From the IMG/VR virus record IMGVR_UViG_3300046780_000484, positions 1-64,000 of that record: a stretch of 64,000 nt of DNA; one strand, 5' to 3'. The stretch's first letter is position 1, and each line of letters opens with the position of its first letter. The position numbers and the translations under genes were made by a program. The notes under the pieces were generated by a model. The model was given only the letters and a program-made list of their open reading frames with translations, was not told the DNA's origin and made no database searches. This document shows, in pieces, positions 39,116 through 47,056 of this stretch. This stretch comes from a virus.

Positions 39116-40504
39116 CTAGATCTCCGAGAGGTGCCGCGCCGACTGGTACATGTCGAAATCGGACACCAGGGCGTATACGGCTGTATTGTTGACAAGAGTG
39201 AGCGTTCCGGGACCAAGGCCCCCAGACCCACCCACATCGGTCGAATTCGCCACTGCCTCATATTGATTCCCGAAGCCAATGAGGCTCTTGTTGCGCATGA
39301 TCTTCGACTTGGTGAAGGCCGCCTGAGTCATGGTGAACGTCAGCGTGAACGGTGTGCCGGCGTTCGCGATACCCGCGTTCGTCGTGGTGATCGACAGCGG
39401 GGCCTGGCTGTTCAGCAGCATCAGGTCCAGCGGCATTTCCGAGTTGGTCGGGTCGAAGTCGACCTGGCCGTCGGCGGTGAGCGGCCCGCGTCCGATGATG
39501 TAGGGGGTCTGGGTGCCGGCGACGATCCAGTAAACCTGCGTCTGCCGCTTAAAGCTCACTGAAAAGTTCCCGACCCCGGCATAGGTGTTGCTGCTCGAGA
39601 TGGTGTTGCCGCCGATGACGACCGTGGAGTTCCAGTTCGGGATCGGCCTGCTGTTCGTGGTCACGTTCGTGACGGCAGTGCCGGCGATGACGGAGAGCCA
39701 CGAGTCGCCGGAGCACTTCACGCCGAGGAGCTGCTCGGCGTTGCCGCTGAAGTCGAGGCTCTTGATCACGCTGCTCGGATATAGCCGGGCACCGAACGTG
39801 GATGTCGGAACCGTCCCGTACGTGGCGCTGGTGAACGTGTTGACCAGGTTCGTGGTGTCGCAGAACGTATGGGTAGGCGGCTGCGCCCCGTACGCCCCGC
39901 CGTAGCCGAGCGGCGAGTTGAGGGCCGCGAGCTTGTGGGTGTACGGCGTGCCGCACGTCTGGACCGTGGTGGCGGTCGGGTGGGTGAAGCGCAGCGGATA
40001 GGCGGCACCTGCGGCGCTGCTGGCGAAGGTCACCACGCTGGACGCCGTGGTCGTGCCGACGATAACCACCTCGGCGACCGAGCCGGTGCCGATCTGGATG
40101 CTCGCCCCGGCCGTGTAGGAGGCCGGGGGCACGGCGGACAGGGTGCAGGAGGTGGCGCCGACGGCCAGCGCGCCGGACACGGTAGAAGGGTTCGCCAGCG
40201 ACGAGCCGGTCGTGCTCAGGTCCCCGAACACGTTGTCAAACCAGTACCCCATCGAGTCCAGGAAGTTCGGGGCACCGAAGGAGAACGTTGCCTGCTCGAC
40301 GCCGAGCGTCTTGTAGAACAGGTCCGTCATCGACCCGCGGATGGCCTTGTCGTCGAGGAAGTGAGGCATGTCCTCCGGCGAGTAGTCCGCCTGGTCCAGC
40401 GGCTGGGTGACCACGGGCACGAGGGGCGTGCCTGCGGTCAGCTCGCGCGCCATTCCGAGCCACGACAGCACACCGGGATAGACGTTGGGCGTTCCAAGCG
40501 CCAT
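39116..40504 (-). CDS. Major tail tube protein
   Basis: 462 aa. Contains RELTAGTPLVPVVTQPLDQADY, GSMTDLFYKTLGVEQATFSF and C-terminal FTLTFTMTQAAFTKS, patterns of long actinophage tail tube proteins. Residues about 105-180 are an inserted Ala/Thr/Ser-rich beta domain (AVGATSCTLSAVPPASYTAGA ...) that recurs in other structural proteins here. Placed just before the G/GT chaperones, the usual order. Length is above typical tube proteins because of the insert. Confidence 0.85.
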   Translation of the reverse strand: MALGTPNVYPGVLSWLGMARELTAGTPLVPVVTQPLDQADYSPEDMPHFLDDKAIRGSMTDLFYKTLGVEQATFSFGAPNFLDSMGYWFDNVFGDLSTTGSSLANPSTVSGALAVGATSCTLSAVPPASYTAGASIQIGTGSVAEVVIVGTTTASSVVTFASSAAGAAYPLRFTHPTATTVQTCGTPYTHKLAALNSPLGYGGAYGAQPPTHTFCDTTNLVNTFTSATYGTVPTSTFGARLYPSSVIKSLDFSGNAEQLLGVKCSGDSWLSVIAGTAVTNVTTNSRPIPNWNSTVVIGGNTISSSNTYAGVGNFSVSFKRQTQVYWIVAGTQTPYIIGRGPLTADGQVDFDPTNSEMPLDLMLLNSQAPLSITTTNAGIANAGTPFTLTFTMTQAAFTKSKIMRNKSLIGFGNQYEAVANSTDVGGSGGLGPGTLTLVNNTAVYALVSDFDMYQSARHLSEI

Positions 40505-40594
40505 GGTCAGGCCTCCTTTTCGAACAAGATTACGAGCGAGACCTGAATGGCCACACGCCTCCCACTAGTCCGGAGATGGAACGGGTCTGGTAAG

Positions 40595-40879
40595 TCAGAA
40601 CTGCTGAGGGTCGTCCGTCTCCGGGTCCTCGTCGTGCGCCGGCTCCCCGGCTTCCTGCTCGCCGGGCACGGGTGCGCCGTCCCCCTCGGCCGGCGCACCC
40701 TCGCTGCCTGGCGTGACCGGCGTGAACCACGGCTCCGGGACGTCAGGGACGGCCCGTCCCGACGCGGGGGCGACGTCGTAGGTTCCCCCTGGTTCGGCGC
40801 GCAGGGTCTTCCCGGTGCCGAGGTCCAGGTAGTCGGTGAAGGTCAGGGCCTCGTGGCCGTTGTATGCGGCGAGGGTCAC
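40595..40879 (-). CDS. Small virion protein (PGGTYDVAPASG motif)
   Basis: 94 aa from GTG 40879. AAYNGHEALTFTDYLDLGTGKTLRAEPGGTYDVAPASG parallels FTGNEVLTYPQYLDLQAQHTLVAQPGAEYDIMPASG in the 46437 gene, so the two are paralogues. The C-terminal third is acidic and Pro rich. Likely a head or tail decoration protein. Function not known. Confidence 0.7.
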   Translation of the reverse strand: MTLAAYNGHEALTFTDYLDLGTGKTLRAEPGGTYDVAPASGRAVPDVPEPWFTPVTPGSEGAPAEGDGAPVPGEQEAGEPAHDEDPETDDPQQF

Positions 40880-40912
40880 GGGAGCCTCCAGGTCGGGGGA
40901 GAATGGACGTCC

Positions 40913-41050
40913 ATGAGCAGCGACGGGAGACAGCCGGAACGCGGGTGCTGGGGCTTCGAGATCGGGAGCACCGCGAACGGCGTGTGCAACCTGATCTGGC
41001 TGGCGGTCCTCGCCGGCGCGGCGATCTACGCGATCGTCAGCCTCGCCTGA
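40913..41050 (+). CDS. 45-aa plus-strand membrane protein inside late operon
   Basis: SSDGRQPERGCWGFEIGSTAN is polar, followed by CNLIWLAVLAGAAIYAIVSLA, a single membrane span at the C-terminus. Runs opposite to the late genes. A weak GAGAAT box lies 8 nt before the ATG. A probable moron. Confidence 0.5.
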   Translation: MSSDGRQPERGCWGFEIGSTANGVCNLIWLAVLAGAAIYAIVSLA

Positions 41051-41054
41051 AGCG

Positions 41055-41570
41055 TCAGGCCCTGATGAGTTCCCAGCACGTGACCTGCAGCAATGAGTCG
41101 TACCGGAGCCACCGTTCGTCCGCCGTCGCCTCGATGCCAACGCGGTATTTCATGGCCTCGCCGACGTTGTAGACGGTGCTCGTCAGGCCCGTGGCGGGGT
41201 CGGTCAGTTCCGCCGGGTTCGGCTGGGAGTACCGCAGCGCCATCATCACCGTGTCGACGATGCCGGGGAACACGGGGTCGGCCTGGCGTCCCTGGTTGGC
41301 GGAGAACCACGTGATGTAGACGTCCATCTGGTGGAGCAGGCCCTTGGTGCCGGACGAGGTTCCGGGGCCGGTGTTGCGGGGGATGGTGCCGCCGAGCTCG
41401 GTGGACCGGTTCTCCTGGCCGTCGCTGGGCCAGATGTAGATCGCGGGGACCTTGGCCTTGACGCGGGGGTCCGGGGGGGTGATGAACGCCTCGGCCGCCG
41501 GAACGTTGTACGGCATCTCGAGGCCGTTCAGGATCGAGAGCAGAAAAGATTGGGTGACGACGAGACCCAC
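41055..41570 (-). CDS. Tail/head completion protein
   Basis: 171 aa. QSFLLSILNGLEMPYNVPAAEAFITPPDPR, GLLHQMDVYITWFSANQGRQADPVFPGIVDTVM and GEAMKYRVGIEATADERWLRYDSLLQV have the character of tail terminator or minor head proteins of actinophages. Position one gene upstream of the tube protein supports tail terminator. No signature motif. Confidence 0.6.
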   Translation of the reverse strand: MGLVVTQSFLLSILNGLEMPYNVPAAEAFITPPDPRVKAKVPAIYIWPSDGQENRSTELGGTIPRNTGPGTSSGTKGLLHQMDVYITWFSANQGRQADPVFPGIVDTVMMALRYSQPNPAELTDPATGLTSTVYNVGEAMKYRVGIEATADERWLRYDSLLQVTCWELIRA

Positions 41571-41588
41571 CGGGGCGCCCCCCTGTCG

Positions 41589-41819
41589 TCAGTCCGTGAG
41601 CTCGACTGCGGCGGCGTTCCTCTTGCCCTTCCGCAGGATCAGGTACTTCCCGTGCAGCAGGTCCGAGCCGAAGACCAGCTCGTCCGGCGGGGTGACCTTC
41701 CGGTTGTTCAGGTAGGCCCCGCCTGCCCTGATGACCCGGTACGCCTCGCCGCGGGAGGAGGTGAGCCCGGTCATCTGGAGGAGCCGGGAGACGGTCATGG
41801 GCTCGTCCTGGCCGTCCAC
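41589..41819 (-). CDS. Stand-alone S4 RNA-binding domain (TyrRS C-terminal type)
   Basis: 76 aa. VSRLLQMTGLTSSRGEAYRVIRAGGAYLNNRKV ... SDLLHGKYLILRKGKRNAAAV matches the S4 domain at the C-terminus of bacterial tyrosyl-tRNA synthetase almost motif for motif (SSRGEA, GGAYLNN, HGKYLILRKGKRN). No Rossmann or KMSKS catalytic domain is encoded nearby. Held in the late operon on the same strand; gene ends 3 bp from the next stop. S4 binds structured RNA, so this may bind tRNA or phage RNA. Origin from host tyrS is likely. Confidence 0.85.
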   Translation of the reverse strand: MDGQDEPMTVSRLLQMTGLTSSRGEAYRVIRAGGAYLNNRKVTPPDELVFGSDLLHGKYLILRKGKRNAAAVELTD

Positions 41820-41823
41820 CGGG

Positions 41824-41994
41824 TCAGGCCCTGCGCGCGGTCCCGAGCGCGAACCGGTAGGCGTGGGACCGCTGCTTGCACCTCGCCGAGCAGAACCGGT
41901 GAGTCCCGGTCTTAGGGGTGAACGTGACCCGGCAGCCAGGGTGCGCGCAGGCGACGGGTTCCCTGGCGGGTGCCTGCGGGGCGGTCCGGGTCAT
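41824..41994 (-). CDS. 56-aa zinc-finger protein
   Basis: ATG 41994 overlaps the upstream stop (ATGA). CAHPGCRVTF ... HRFCSARCKQRSH holds four Cys and two His, like FCS-type or HypA-type fingers, plus a basic C-terminus. Probably a nucleic-acid binding protein; function unknown. Confidence 0.65.
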   Translation of the reverse strand: MTRTAPQAPAREPVACAHPGCRVTFTPKTGTHRFCSARCKQRSHAYRFALGTARRA

Positions 41995-42554
41995 CAGCCC
42001 CCCTTGACGGTCTTCAGCGCCTTCTGGGGCTTGAACGACCTCAGTTTCTTCGGCCTGGTCTGCGACTTGAACCCGCTGGGGAGCGTGTACTGGCCGGGTG
42101 ACCGTGCCGTGGTGACCGACGCGGCGGTCCTGGTGGCGACCCGGCAGTAGAACCGCTGCGCCTTCGCGTGGGACCGGGTGGTCTTCTGCGAGGCGCGTCT
42201 CGCCGCGGCGGCTTTCCGCGCGGCCCTGACCTTGGCGTAGGCGACCGCCGTGGCGTGGGCGCGGGCGCGCTTGCTGGCGATCCGGTGGTGCCGGTTCCGG
42301 GCTTTCAGCTGGGCGGCGGACAGTTTCCGTTTCGTCGTCTTCGCCGGCGCCTTGGAGGACTTCGCTGCCTTGGGCCGGGTCTTGCTCATGGCCCGCGCCT
42401 GCCTGTGCGCGTTGGCGGCTGAGGTGGCCTTGCGGGTGACGTTGGTGGTGGACTGGCGGGCGGCGTTGTGGGCGGCCTTGCGGACCGTGTGGCTGGTCTT
42501 GGCGCGGCGGGTGGCGTGGGCCTGGCGGCGGGTGGTGTGCTTCCCGCACGACAT
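41994..42554 (-). CDS. Highly basic Lys/Arg/Ala-rich protein (histone H1-like composition)
   Basis: 186 aa with an extreme content of Lys, Arg, Ala, Thr and His (AKSSKAPAKTTKRKLSAAQLKARNRHHRIASKRARA). One CGKHTTRRQ start motif and a single Cys near the middle. Likely to bind DNA strongly. Lying among the head-tail genes, it could be a packaged nucleoprotein or virion-internal protein. Not similar to a specific family by eye. Confidence 0.65.
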   Translation of the reverse strand: MSCGKHTTRRQAHATRRAKTSHTVRKAAHNAARQSTTNVTRKATSAANAHRQARAMSKTRPKAAKSSKAPAKTTKRKLSAAQLKARNRHHRIASKRARAHATAVAYAKVRAARKAAAARRASQKTTRSHAKAQRFYCRVATRTAASVTTARSPGQYTLPSGFKSQTRPKKLRSFKPQKALKTVKGG

Positions 42555-42577
42555 TGCGCGCCTCCCGTTTCCGCAGG

Positions 42578-43582
42578 TCAGACGGTACGGCGGAAAGCAT
42601 GCAAAAGAAGCTCACCCTCAGCGATCAGGTCCTCTGCGCCCTTGTCGCTGGACTGCGCCGCGCCGCCTACCGCGTGGATTGTCGTGGACGTCGCGCCCCG
42701 CGTGAGGGCCTCGGCGGTGCAGAAGTAGATGCACGCCTGCTGCACCGAGGACGGCATCGTCGTGACCACCGTCCCCGCCTGATGCGGGTAGGTGATCGCC
42801 TGCGAAAGGGTGAGGTTCCCCGGCCCGGAAGCAGCCGAGGTGGCGGTGACGTGGATGGATTCCTGCTGGCCGCCGTCCTGGATCACCCCGGTAGCCCCGG
42901 TGACCGTGCCGTAGTAGTTCGTGATCCCCCACCCGGTGCAGTCGTTCACCGGCAGCGACGTCGCTCCCGCCGCGACAGCGGAGGTGAGGGAGCAGTGCGG
43001 GTACCCGTTGATGTAGGTGACCTCGGCCGCCCACCCGTTCCGGCCGAGGGACCAGTTGATGTACCCGCCGCCCACGAGGATCGCCTGGCCGCCCTCGGCC
43101 GACCCGCCCGAGGAGACCGTGTTGAGCAGGCTAAGGGGGGGCACTTCGGGCTCGAAGAACCCGGACGGCAAGGACGTCCACGTGCGGGGCCACATCCCGT
43201 TCGGGCAGGTCTTCACCCCGGTCACCTGGAGTACCGGCCACCTGGACAGGATGATGCGGGCGTTCTGCGCCCCGGTGTTCCCCCAGTACGGCGTCGGCCA
43301 GGACCCGCCCGAGGCGGGGCCGACCGTCACCCGGTAGTCGGGGCCGTGGACCAGTTCGACGTCGATCGTGGCGCGGAGAGTCTGGGCGACGTAGCCGTCC
43401 GTACGGGCCGTGGCCCTTGCTGCCATGCTCCAGATTTCAGCCATATTCTGCGCTGGTGTCGGATCTGCGGTGGGTTCGCCTATCGTGCTCCAGTCGATGC
43501 TAAACCGGTCGGGGCCGTAATCAAGGTGGTCGGACTGATGTATGGAGCCAGACCAAGAGGAAGCGGCGTCGACACAAGGCAT
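42578..43582 (-). CDS. Head-tail connector / minor head protein
   Basis: 334 aa from ATG 43582, which follows GCGAGG inside a hairpin. SSWSGSIHQSDHLDYGPD and STIGEPTADPTPAQ at the start, then TLRATIDVELVHGPDYRVTVG ... ARIILSRWPVLQVTGVKTC resembles gp6/adaptor-like head-tail proteins. Residues about 215-310 contain a repeat-like beta insert (AVAAGATSLPVNDCTGWG). An upstream in-frame extension is unlikely because it would overlap the zinc protein. Confidence 0.6.
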   Translation of the reverse strand: MPCVDAASSWSGSIHQSDHLDYGPDRFSIDWSTIGEPTADPTPAQNMAEIWSMAARATARTDGYVAQTLRATIDVELVHGPDYRVTVGPASGGSWPTPYWGNTGAQNARIILSRWPVLQVTGVKTCPNGMWPRTWTSLPSGFFEPEVPPLSLLNTVSSGGSAEGGQAILVGGGYINWSLGRNGWAAEVTYINGYPHCSLTSAVAAGATSLPVNDCTGWGITNYYGTVTGATGVIQDGGQQESIHVTATSAASGPGNLTLSQAITYPHQAGTVVTTMPSSVQQACIYFCTAEALTRGATSTTIHAVGGAAQSSDKGAEDLIAEGELLLHAFRRTV

Positions 43583-43611
43583 CACCTCGCCTTCATGCAG
43601 GTGATGCCTTG
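43575..43611 (-). promoter_or_regulatory. Perfect 13-bp inverted repeat hiding a start codon
   Basis: CAAGGCATCACCT (43575-43587) and AGGTGATGCCTTG (43599-43611) pair fully around an 11-nt loop. On the coding strand the loop holds the GGCGAGG ribosome site and the 3' arm holds ATG 43582 of the connector gene; the 5' arm covers the end of the zinc protein gene. If folded, initiation would be blocked until the upstream gene is translated. Confidence 0.6.
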
Positions 43612-43787
43612 CGGCTGGGTTTACGAGCACACTTGGAGCAGATCCACTCGCCGTCGACCATGCTGATGTGCCGGTCGCAGCACCCTTCAAGGCAGACGGA
43701 GCACTGGGCGACCGGGGCGGACACGCGGGCGGCACGGCCGCGCTTGGGTCCCCCGCAGCGGGGGCAGAGTCCGGCCGCCCTGCTCAC
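43593..43787 (-). CDS. 64-aa zinc-finger protein
   Basis: GTG 43787. CPRCGGPKRG, CSVCLEGCCDRH and WICSKCARK provide several CxxC pairs for two zinc sites. Ends KASPA within a regulatory hairpin. Small nucleic-acid or protein binding factor of the late region; role unknown. Confidence 0.65.
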   Translation of the reverse strand: MSRAAGLCPRCGGPKRGRAARVSAPVAQCSVCLEGCCDRHISMVDGEWICSKCARKPSRKASPA

Positions 43788-43794
43788 ATACTCC

Positions 43795-44451
43795 CTACGC
43801 GGCCTGGAGGCGCTGGATGAGCACGTCCTTGCTGCCCCTGTCGGGGAGCTTCGCCTCGCGGCACATCTTCCGCAGCGTCTGCGGGTGCAGGCGGCCCAGG
43901 TCCACGGCGGGCCCGGCGGCAGGCGCTTCGACGGCTGCGCGGGCGGCCATGGTGACGCCGCACTGCGGGCAGAACGCGCTCCCGGAAGGGACATCGTGGC
44001 TGTTGGCGCACACCACGGTCCCCTGCAGCACGCCCGCGGGAAGTTCCCGCTCGAGCAGCCACAGCGCCTCGGGCGGCACCTCGATGCCGGTGGAGCGGAG
44101 GGCGGCGAGGGCCTGGAGCATCTCGATCTGCATCCGGCCCCGCTCGGACCGGACGGCGTTCGTGCGCGTCTCGTCCGGGGTGAGGGGCACCGTGTCCGGG
44201 GTGCTCGACCACATGGGGTCGGCGTCCGCGATGCGCTCCTGGTGGGTCACCTGGCCGGTCTTCGGGTTGGTCTGGTACCTGAGGATCTTCGGCTTCCGGT
44301 CGCCCCGGAGGTAAGCCTCGCAGGGCGGGCAGTCGATCTTGAAGATCTTCGCCGGGACGCCTCGGGTCACCTCGCGCTGATGCGAAGCTCCGCAGCCGTC
44401 CGGCTGGGGTATTGCGATCGAGCACACGTCCGATCGCGAATAGAGGGTCAT
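43795..44451 (-). CDS. Zinc-ribbon plus SAP domain protein
   Basis: 218 aa. CPPCEAYL and C-x...-FCPQCGVTM give zinc ribbons. The C-terminus (LGRLHPQTLRKMCREAKLP then DVLIQRLQAA) is a SAP-like helix-extended-loop-helix DNA-binding motif. Several actinophages have such a protein near the head genes. May bind phage DNA in packaging. Confidence 0.7.
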   Translation of the reverse strand: MTLYSRSDVCSIAIPQPDGCGASHQREVTRGVPAKIFKIDCPPCEAYLRGDRKPKILRYQTNPKTGQVTHQERIADADPMWSSTPDTVPLTPDETRTNAVRSERGRMQIEMLQALAALRSTGIEVPPEALWLLERELPAGVLQGTVVCANSHDVPSGSAFCPQCGVTMAARAAVEAPAAGPAVDLGRLHPQTLRKMCREAKLPDRGSKDVLIQRLQAA

Positions 44452-44466
44452 GGGTTTCCTTCCTGG

Positions 44467-44478
44467 GATGATGCTCGG
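44467..44478 (+). promoter_or_regulatory. Leaderless-type promoter
   Basis: GATGAT (44467-44472) with a 6-nt spacer before ATG 44479. The first base departs from the TANNNT consensus but the same hexamer and spacing precede the 47538 gene. Confidence 0.45.
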
Positions 44479-44829
44479 ATGAGCGAGCCTGATGAGGTCA
44501 CCGCGCTAAGCGGCGAGATCGTGAAGCGCCCGGCCGAGGTGGCCACCACCCCGTCAGCGGCGGACACGCGGTACGAGGACGATGAGGTCGTGACCCGCGT
44601 GTTCGTCCGGGTCGAGTACGCCGGCGGCCGGATCCGCGAGTACCAGGCGCAGGAGCCGCAGGACTTCAAGATCAACAACCCGGAGTCCGCGCCGTCGATG
44701 GTGTTCAGCCGGGCAATGTCTGCGACGCGGGAGGTCCGGCTGAGCTTCAGGCCCAACCCGAGGTGGAACCTGCACATCCGCACCGAGGCGACGGCACCGG
44801 AAGACTTCCCCGGCATCACCTACGGCTGA
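44479..44829 (+). CDS. Plus-strand moron, hypothetical protein
   Basis: 116 aa. VTRVFVRVEYAGGRIREYQAQEPQDFKI and TREVRLSFRPNPRWNLHIR suggest a compact beta protein. Encoded opposite to the late operon with its own promoter and followed by the convergent spike gene. Function unknown. Confidence 0.65.
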   Translation: MSEPDEVTALSGEIVKRPAEVATTPSAADTRYEDDEVVTRVFVRVEYAGGRIREYQAQEPQDFKINNPESAPSMVFSRAMSATREVRLSFRPNPRWNLHIRTEATAPEDFPGITYG

Positions 44830-44866
44830 TACGGCCATTCGGGCAGAGCCCTGGACGGTCTCCGCG

Positions 44867-46435
44867 TTACGGCAGGTTGATCCCCGCGAGCATGAACGTC
44901 GCTGACGCCGCCGAGGAGCTGATCGACGACTTGATAGCGAACGTGACCTGCCTGACGATCCGCCCGTCCCCGCCGGACAGCAGCTGGCATGTCGCGTTGA
45001 CCGACAGGCTGTTCGTCCCGTTGCTGCTGGCGGTGGTCAGCGTCTGCGTGTTCGTTGTGTTATCCGAATACGTGGTCACGCTCTGCACGGTGACCGTCTC
45101 GGTGGCCAGCCCGGAGGTCGTCCACTCCACCAGCAGCGGCGCGAAACCGGTGAACCCCGCCTCCGCCGCCAGGGTGACCACGGACCCGTAGGTGCCCAGC
45201 GTCGCCGACGGGGTGGCCGAGGCGGACACCTGCCGGTAGATCGTCAGGATCCCGGTCAGCTGGGACGGCTGGAACGGCGACGAGTACACCGCGGACGCCG
45301 CCCCGGTCCAGTTCGACGCGTGGTTGGCGCCGATGACGGTGACCCCGGTCGTGCCGCCTGTGAACGAGACCAGGGTGTTGCAGTTCTCCACCCGCGGGTT
45401 CAGGAACGTCAGGGACTGCTGGGTGGTGGTGATCAGGTACCCGGTGTCGAACCCCTCATAGGACGGGTTCAGGAACGTGCTGGTGGACGCCTTCGAGTCG
45501 ACCCACAGGCCCGCCGACCCGGCCACGACCGGGCTGTTGCCGTACCCGTAGCAGAACGAGTACGTGGTGTCGGTGACCCACCGGTAGATGTGCAGCGCGT
45601 AGTAAATGTTGCTCGAGGTGACGTTGGAGACGTACCCGTTCCCCGCGAACGTCCCCGCGCCGAGCGCGCCCTCATCGCCGCCGTCGATCAGCAGCCCCTC
45701 GTACAGCAGGGTGAAGTGGATGTCCTCGACGTGGAAGAACAGGCAGTTCAGGATCTTGACGCCGACCTGGGTGCCGAATCCGCCGGTTCCGTTGCCGCCG
45801 GACTGGCCGCTGATCGTGAACCCGGAGAATTTCCCCATCATGTTCGGCGGGTTCGCCCCGCCGGTCAGCGACCCGTTGAAGAAGCACCAGGTGGACACAC
45901 CGCGGTGGTTGAACGTGGTGGCGTTCTTGCCGTCGCCGAAGATCGACACGTTGAGCGGGACGTTGTGGCCGCCTGTGGTCTTGTACGTGCCGGCGGGGAA
46001 GTACACCACGCCGCCCGCCGCCGGCAAGGCGGCGATCGCGGTGGTAATCGCGCTGGTCGAGTCGGCGGTGCCCGTGGGGTCGGCGCCGAACTGGGTGACG
46101 GCGTTCACCCAGTCGACCCCGCGCAGCTGGGTGAGCGCGCCGGCCGTGGCGACCTGGTACACCGTGAACCCCGCTGCATGGGCTACCGGGGTGGTCGATT
46201 CCGCGCCCCGCGTGACCGTCCACGTCGTCCCGGACACGTTCGTGACCGCGATCATCTCGGACGGGGCGGAGGGATCCGCCACGTGGAACTGGCTTACGCC
46301 CGTGACCGCCGCAGGAAACCCTGCCGGTGACACGACCGTCCACGACTCCGAGGTGCCCCCGGCGGGGGCGGTCGTGCCGCCCGAGGAAACGACGGTGGTC
46401 GCCCGGTTGGTGGTGAAAAGCTCGGTGCCGCTCAA
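44867..46435 (-). CDS. Tail spike / virion protein with pectate-lyase-like beta-helix
   Basis: 522 aa. Residues 105-380 start with WVNAVTQFGADPTGTADST and GVVYFPAGTYKT, the signature of Pectate_lyase_3 right-handed beta-helices used in phage tail spikes and capsid-attached depolymerases. The N-terminal 100 residues (SESWTVVSPAGFPAAVTGVSQFHVAD) probably attach to the virion and the C-terminal 100 form a beta-sandwich. Could cut or bind host surface polysaccharide. Catalytic residues cannot be judged by eye. Confidence 0.8.
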   Translation of the reverse strand: MSGTELFTTNRATTVVSSGGTTAPAGGTSESWTVVSPAGFPAAVTGVSQFHVADPSAPSEMIAVTNVSGTTWTVTRGAESTTPVAHAAGFTVYQVATAGALTQLRGVDWVNAVTQFGADPTGTADSTSAITTAIAALPAAGGVVYFPAGTYKTTGGHNVPLNVSIFGDGKNATTFNHRGVSTWCFFNGSLTGGANPPNMMGKFSGFTISGQSGGNGTGGFGTQVGVKILNCLFFHVEDIHFTLLYEGLLIDGGDEGALGAGTFAGNGYVSNVTSSNIYYALHIYRWVTDTTYSFCYGYGNSPVVAGSAGLWVDSKASTSTFLNPSYEGFDTGYLITTTQQSLTFLNPRVENCNTLVSFTGGTTGVTVIGANHASNWTGAASAVYSSPFQPSQLTGILTIYRQVSASATPSATLGTYGSVVTLAAEAGFTGFAPLLVEWTTSGLATETVTVQSVTTYSDNTTNTQTLTTASSNGTNSLSVNATCQLLSGGDGRIVRQVTFAIKSSISSSAASATFMLAGINLP

Positions 46436-46436
46436 C

Positions 46437-46703
46437 TCACGTCCCCTCGGCCGTCCACCGGCCGTCAGTGGGGAGCGCGGCCACGTTCACCTGTCCGCTG
46501 GCCGGCATGATGTCGTACTCGGCACCGGGCTGGGCGACGAGCGTGTGCTGCGCCTGCAGGTCCAGGTACTGGGGATAGGTGAGCACCTCGTTGCCCGTGA
46601 AAAGGGCGAACAGGTCCGCGCTGGCGGCAAGGGTGTCCCCGGGCCATGCCGACCCGAGCTGTATGGCACCGGGCACGGCGTAGGACCCCGGGTATGCGCT
46701 CAC
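46437..46703 (-). CDS. Small virion protein (PGAEYDIMPASG motif)
   Basis: 88 aa from GTG 46703. Shares YLDLQ, PGAEYDIMPASGQ with the 40595 gene. Probably head-decoration or fibre-attachment. Its stop abuts the spike gene start, so it may be the spike's adaptor. Confidence 0.7.
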   Translation of the reverse strand: MSAYPGSYAVPGAIQLGSAWPGDTLAASADLFALFTGNEVLTYPQYLDLQAQHTLVAQPGAEYDIMPASGQVNVAALPTDGRWTAEGT

Positions 46704-46714
46704 AGGCCTCCCTG

Positions 46715-47056
46715 TCAGGGCGTGTAGGGGCCGTCGGGCAGGTCCCTGGGCATCTCCGCCTCGGACGCCGTGTCGTGCCCGCACTTGGGGCAGGTCAGCG
46801 ACCAGCGGTTCCAGACGCGGCGGCAGGGCTTGCACCAGCGGCCGTCGTTCTTGCGGACGGTGAAGAACTTCTCTGGGCCGGCGTCCACGAGTCCGGCGGA
46901 GGCGTAGTCCTGGCCCCGCAGCTTCTGGAGCGCCCTCGCGCCGACAGGATCGGTGTCGTCGATGTTGACGAAGGACCCCGCGCCGCGCTCGGCCATGTAC
47001 TTGCGGTCGCCGTCAGCGAAGCCGGCGCAGCCGGGGGGAAGTTGAACCCTAGGCAT
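46715..47056 (-). CDS. Zinc-ribbon protein
   Basis: 113 aa. WCKPCRRVWNRWSLTCPKCGHD is a C-x2-C ... C-x2-C zinc ribbon. Preceded by a mixed region (FVNIDDTDPVGARALQKLRG). Late strand. Role not clear. Confidence 0.65.
   Translation of the reverse strand: MPRVQLPPGCAGFADGDRKYMAERGAGSFVNIDDTDPVGARALQKLRGQDYASAGLVDAGPEKFFTVRKNDGRWCKPCRRVWNRWSLTCPKCGHDTASEAEMPRDLPDGPYTP

Noticed and set aside
41589-41819. Tyrosyl-tRNA synthetase gene or fragment of a full gene
   Set aside because: No HIGH or KMSKS region occurs in the flanks; the flanking frames are other late genes, so it is a stand-alone S4 domain.
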